From Nitrospinaceae bacterium (GTDB lineage Bacteria > Nitrospinota > Nitrospinia > Nitrospinales > VA-1), in assembly GCA_012961055.1 (NCBI GenBank), contig DUAA01000078.1:1-6360 (forward strand): a DNA stretch of 6,360 nt, read 5' to 3'. A program made the position numbers and the translations under genes. The notes beneath the pieces were generated by a model that was given only the letters and a program-made list of their open reading frames with translations, ran no database searches and was not told the DNA's origin. Positions 5,718-6,360 of the stretch are shown here, piece after piece; the first letter of the stretch is position 1; every line of letters starts with the position of its first letter.

Positions 5718-5999
5718 GTGTATAACATCGCTTATGTAGATAACGATAAATGTATCGCAGAAAAAGGTTGCCGACTTTGCATCATGTACTGTCCAGAAGC
5801 GGATACTATTATGCTGGATGAGTCTACAAAAAAAGCCATAGTGATTGAGCCTCGTTGCAAAGGTTGTGACCTTTGTAAGGTTGTTTGTAGTACGCATAAT
5901 GCAATTACCATGTTCCCCGTGGATGTGGTAACGGGCAAGGTTATTATGGGTGGAACAGAAGCCGAATCTGCTGCTTTGGGTCAGGCTTATTCTGGCTAA
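5718..5999 (+). CDS. 2x[4Fe-4S] ferredoxin-like subunit of the oxidoreductase complex
   Basis: This 93-residue protein has eight cysteines in two clusters: Cys12, 18, 21, 25 and Cys47, 50, 53, 57. By the normal bacterial ferredoxin crossing pattern, Cys12/18/21/57 and Cys47/50/53/25 would each bind a [4Fe-4S] cluster. The first motif is unusual, C-x5-C-x2-C-x3-CP in place of C-x2-C-x2-C-x3-CP, and the second lacks the proline after its last cysteine (VVCST). It should carry electrons between the beta-subunit cluster and free ferredoxin, as delta-type subunits do. The start is GTG at 5718-5720, chosen because GAGGAG (5704-5709) lies eight bases before it and the frame then matches the gamma-to-terminator gap. 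It is the last gene of the operon, 26 bases after gamma and 19 before the terminator stem. The final 25 residues (from about GKVIMGG) are Ala/Gly-rich without cysteines. Confidence 0.9.
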   Translation: MYNIAYVDNDKCIAEKGCRLCIMYCPEADTIMLDESTKKAIVIEPRCKGCDLCKVVCSTHNAITMFPVDVVTGKVIMGGTEAESAALGQAYSG

Positions 6000-6018
6000 A
6001 CAGATGAAATCCTATTGG

Positions 6019-6051
6019 ACCCATGGTCTATTTGGCCATGGGTTTTTTTTT
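6019..6051 (+). terminator. Rho-independent terminator of the oxidoreductase operon
   Basis: ACCCATGGTC (6019-6028) pairs with GGCCATGGGT (6034-6043) over ten base pairs with one T-G wobble, closing a five-base loop TATTT. A run of nine T follows (6043-6051). It sits 19 bases after the stop of the ferredoxin-like gene. The T-run is only on the plus-strand side, so it acts in that direction. Confidence 0.93.
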
Positions 6052-6282
6052 GCCATTAAGAGGGGTAAATTTTTTTAGAACCTGAGTTCATTTCACCGAT
6101 CTAATTAACCATACGGTTGGTGCTGGTTGTGAAAGCAAATGGCAGTGGCCCGTCAAGTCGAGAGCATGGTTTAGCAGGTTGTGGTATTCTTCCGCTTAAC
6201 CCCGGCAGGATAAAGTACTATTACAAGTTATTCGCGGAGGTTCTCTCCGCTGAATTTTTTAACCTTGGTGCAGAATAAACGT
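6052..6282 (+). other. Noncoding leader-like region between operon terminator and last partial gene
   Basis: I find no open frame of useful length on either strand in these 231 bases; the ATG at 6139 stops after 11 codons. The right half can fold into alternative stems ending in a terminator-like hairpin (6230-6260). It could be the leader of the next gene or a small RNA. I do not recognise any known riboswitch, SRP RNA, tmRNA or RNase P core motif in it. Confidence 0.4.
6230..6260 (+). terminator. Terminator-like hairpin upstream of the last gene
   Basis: GCGGAG (6234-6239) pairs with CTCCGC (6245-6250) around a five-base loop. The stem can be lengthened by ATTC (6230-6233) with GAAT (6252-6255) past one bulged T. 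Six T follow (6255-6260). It lies only about 22 bases before the next possible start codon and some 180 bases after the operon terminator. It therefore either ends a small RNA or works as an attenuator. Confidence 0.6.
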
Positions 6283-6360
6283 ATGGTAGATACTTTTCAA
6301 AAAGAAGTGCAGTGCACTCTTTGCCCTGACACTTTTGAGCCCGTAATTGAGCCTGGGGAG
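6283..6360 (+). CDS. Possible CxxC protein, 5' end only (unrecognised)
   Basis: From the ATG at 6283 the frame is open for 26 codons to the right edge (MVDTFQKEVQ, then CTLCPDTFEPVIEPGE). The CxxC at residues 11 and 14 could be half of a zinc ribbon or a cluster ligand pair, but too little is visible to name a family. No clear Shine-Dalgarno lies before this ATG. GTG at 6268 and TTG at 6265 are in the same frame, which is open back to a stop at 6211-6213. The composition looks like protein, and the terminator-like hairpin just upstream suggests regulated expression. Both the gene call and the start are uncertain. Confidence 0.42.
   Translation, partial: MVDTFQKEVQCTLCPDTFEPVIEPGE

Noticed and set aside
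6139..6174. Eleven-codon frame starting at an ATG, as a possible leader peptide
   Set aside because: There is no Shine-Dalgarno and no run of one amino-acid codon typical of peptide-based attenuators.
6052..6282. Known structured RNAs (SRP RNA, tmRNA, RNase P, 6S, common riboswitches)
   Set aside because: None of their conserved core sequences could be recognised. A short resemblance of CGGTTGGTG to part of E. coli 6S RNA is too small to count.

Overview
The window looks like chromosomal DNA from a bacterium that carries the five-gene type of 2-oxoacid:ferredoxin oxidoreductase. This type is best known from organisms that fix CO2 by the reductive TCA cycle, such as Hydrogenobacter, Nitrospira and Nitrospina. 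The moderate base composition and the set of genes fit a Nitrospina-like (Nitrospinota) or Nitrospira-like bacterium best. No rRNA or other taxonomic marker is present, so this placement is inference.

Layout. (1) Bases 1-989, minus strand: a ribonuclease HI gene (558-989) is followed by the 5' part of a lipoprotein gene (start at 468, running off the left edge). The lipoprotein has a clear lipobox and may be an MltA-like murein transglycosylase. (2) Bases 990-1178: a divergent intergenic region with a possible promoter. (3) Bases 1179-1700, plus strand: a ferritin-like/rubrerythrin-type di-iron protein. (4) Bases 1701-2059: about 360 bases without a convincing gene. They hold a hairpin and, at the right end, a near-consensus sigma-70 promoter (TTGACA, 17 bases, TATCAT). 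(5) Bases 2060-5999, plus strand: a five-gene operon. The order is a CdhB-like accessory subunit, alpha (PorA-type), beta (TPP-binding PorB-type), gamma (PorG-type) and a small 2x[4Fe-4S] ferredoxin-like subunit. It ends in a strong Rho-independent terminator at 6019-6051. (6) Bases 6052-6360: about 230 noncoding bases with a second terminator-like hairpin (6230-6260), then the first 26 codons of a possible CxxC-containing protein.

How the genes work together. Alpha, beta and gamma carry the separate domains of a pyruvate- or 2-oxoglutarate:ferredoxin oxidoreductase. Alpha and beta form the TPP active site, beta also holds a [4Fe-4S] cluster, and gamma is the third catalytic domain. The ferredoxin-like protein would pass electrons between the core and free ferredoxin. 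The first gene resembles the epsilon subunit of archaeal CODH/acetyl-CoA synthase and is the least understood part. In a CO2-fixing host the complex would run as a reductive carboxylase, making pyruvate from acetyl-CoA or 2-oxoglutarate from succinyl-CoA. The sequence alone does not decide between these substrates.

I see no mobile element, CRISPR array or tRNA. The observations most worth following are the accessory subunit with its Cys/His-rich patch, the odd cysteine spacing of the ferredoxin, two dyads between the alpha and beta genes, and a possible transcription attenuator just before the last partial gene.
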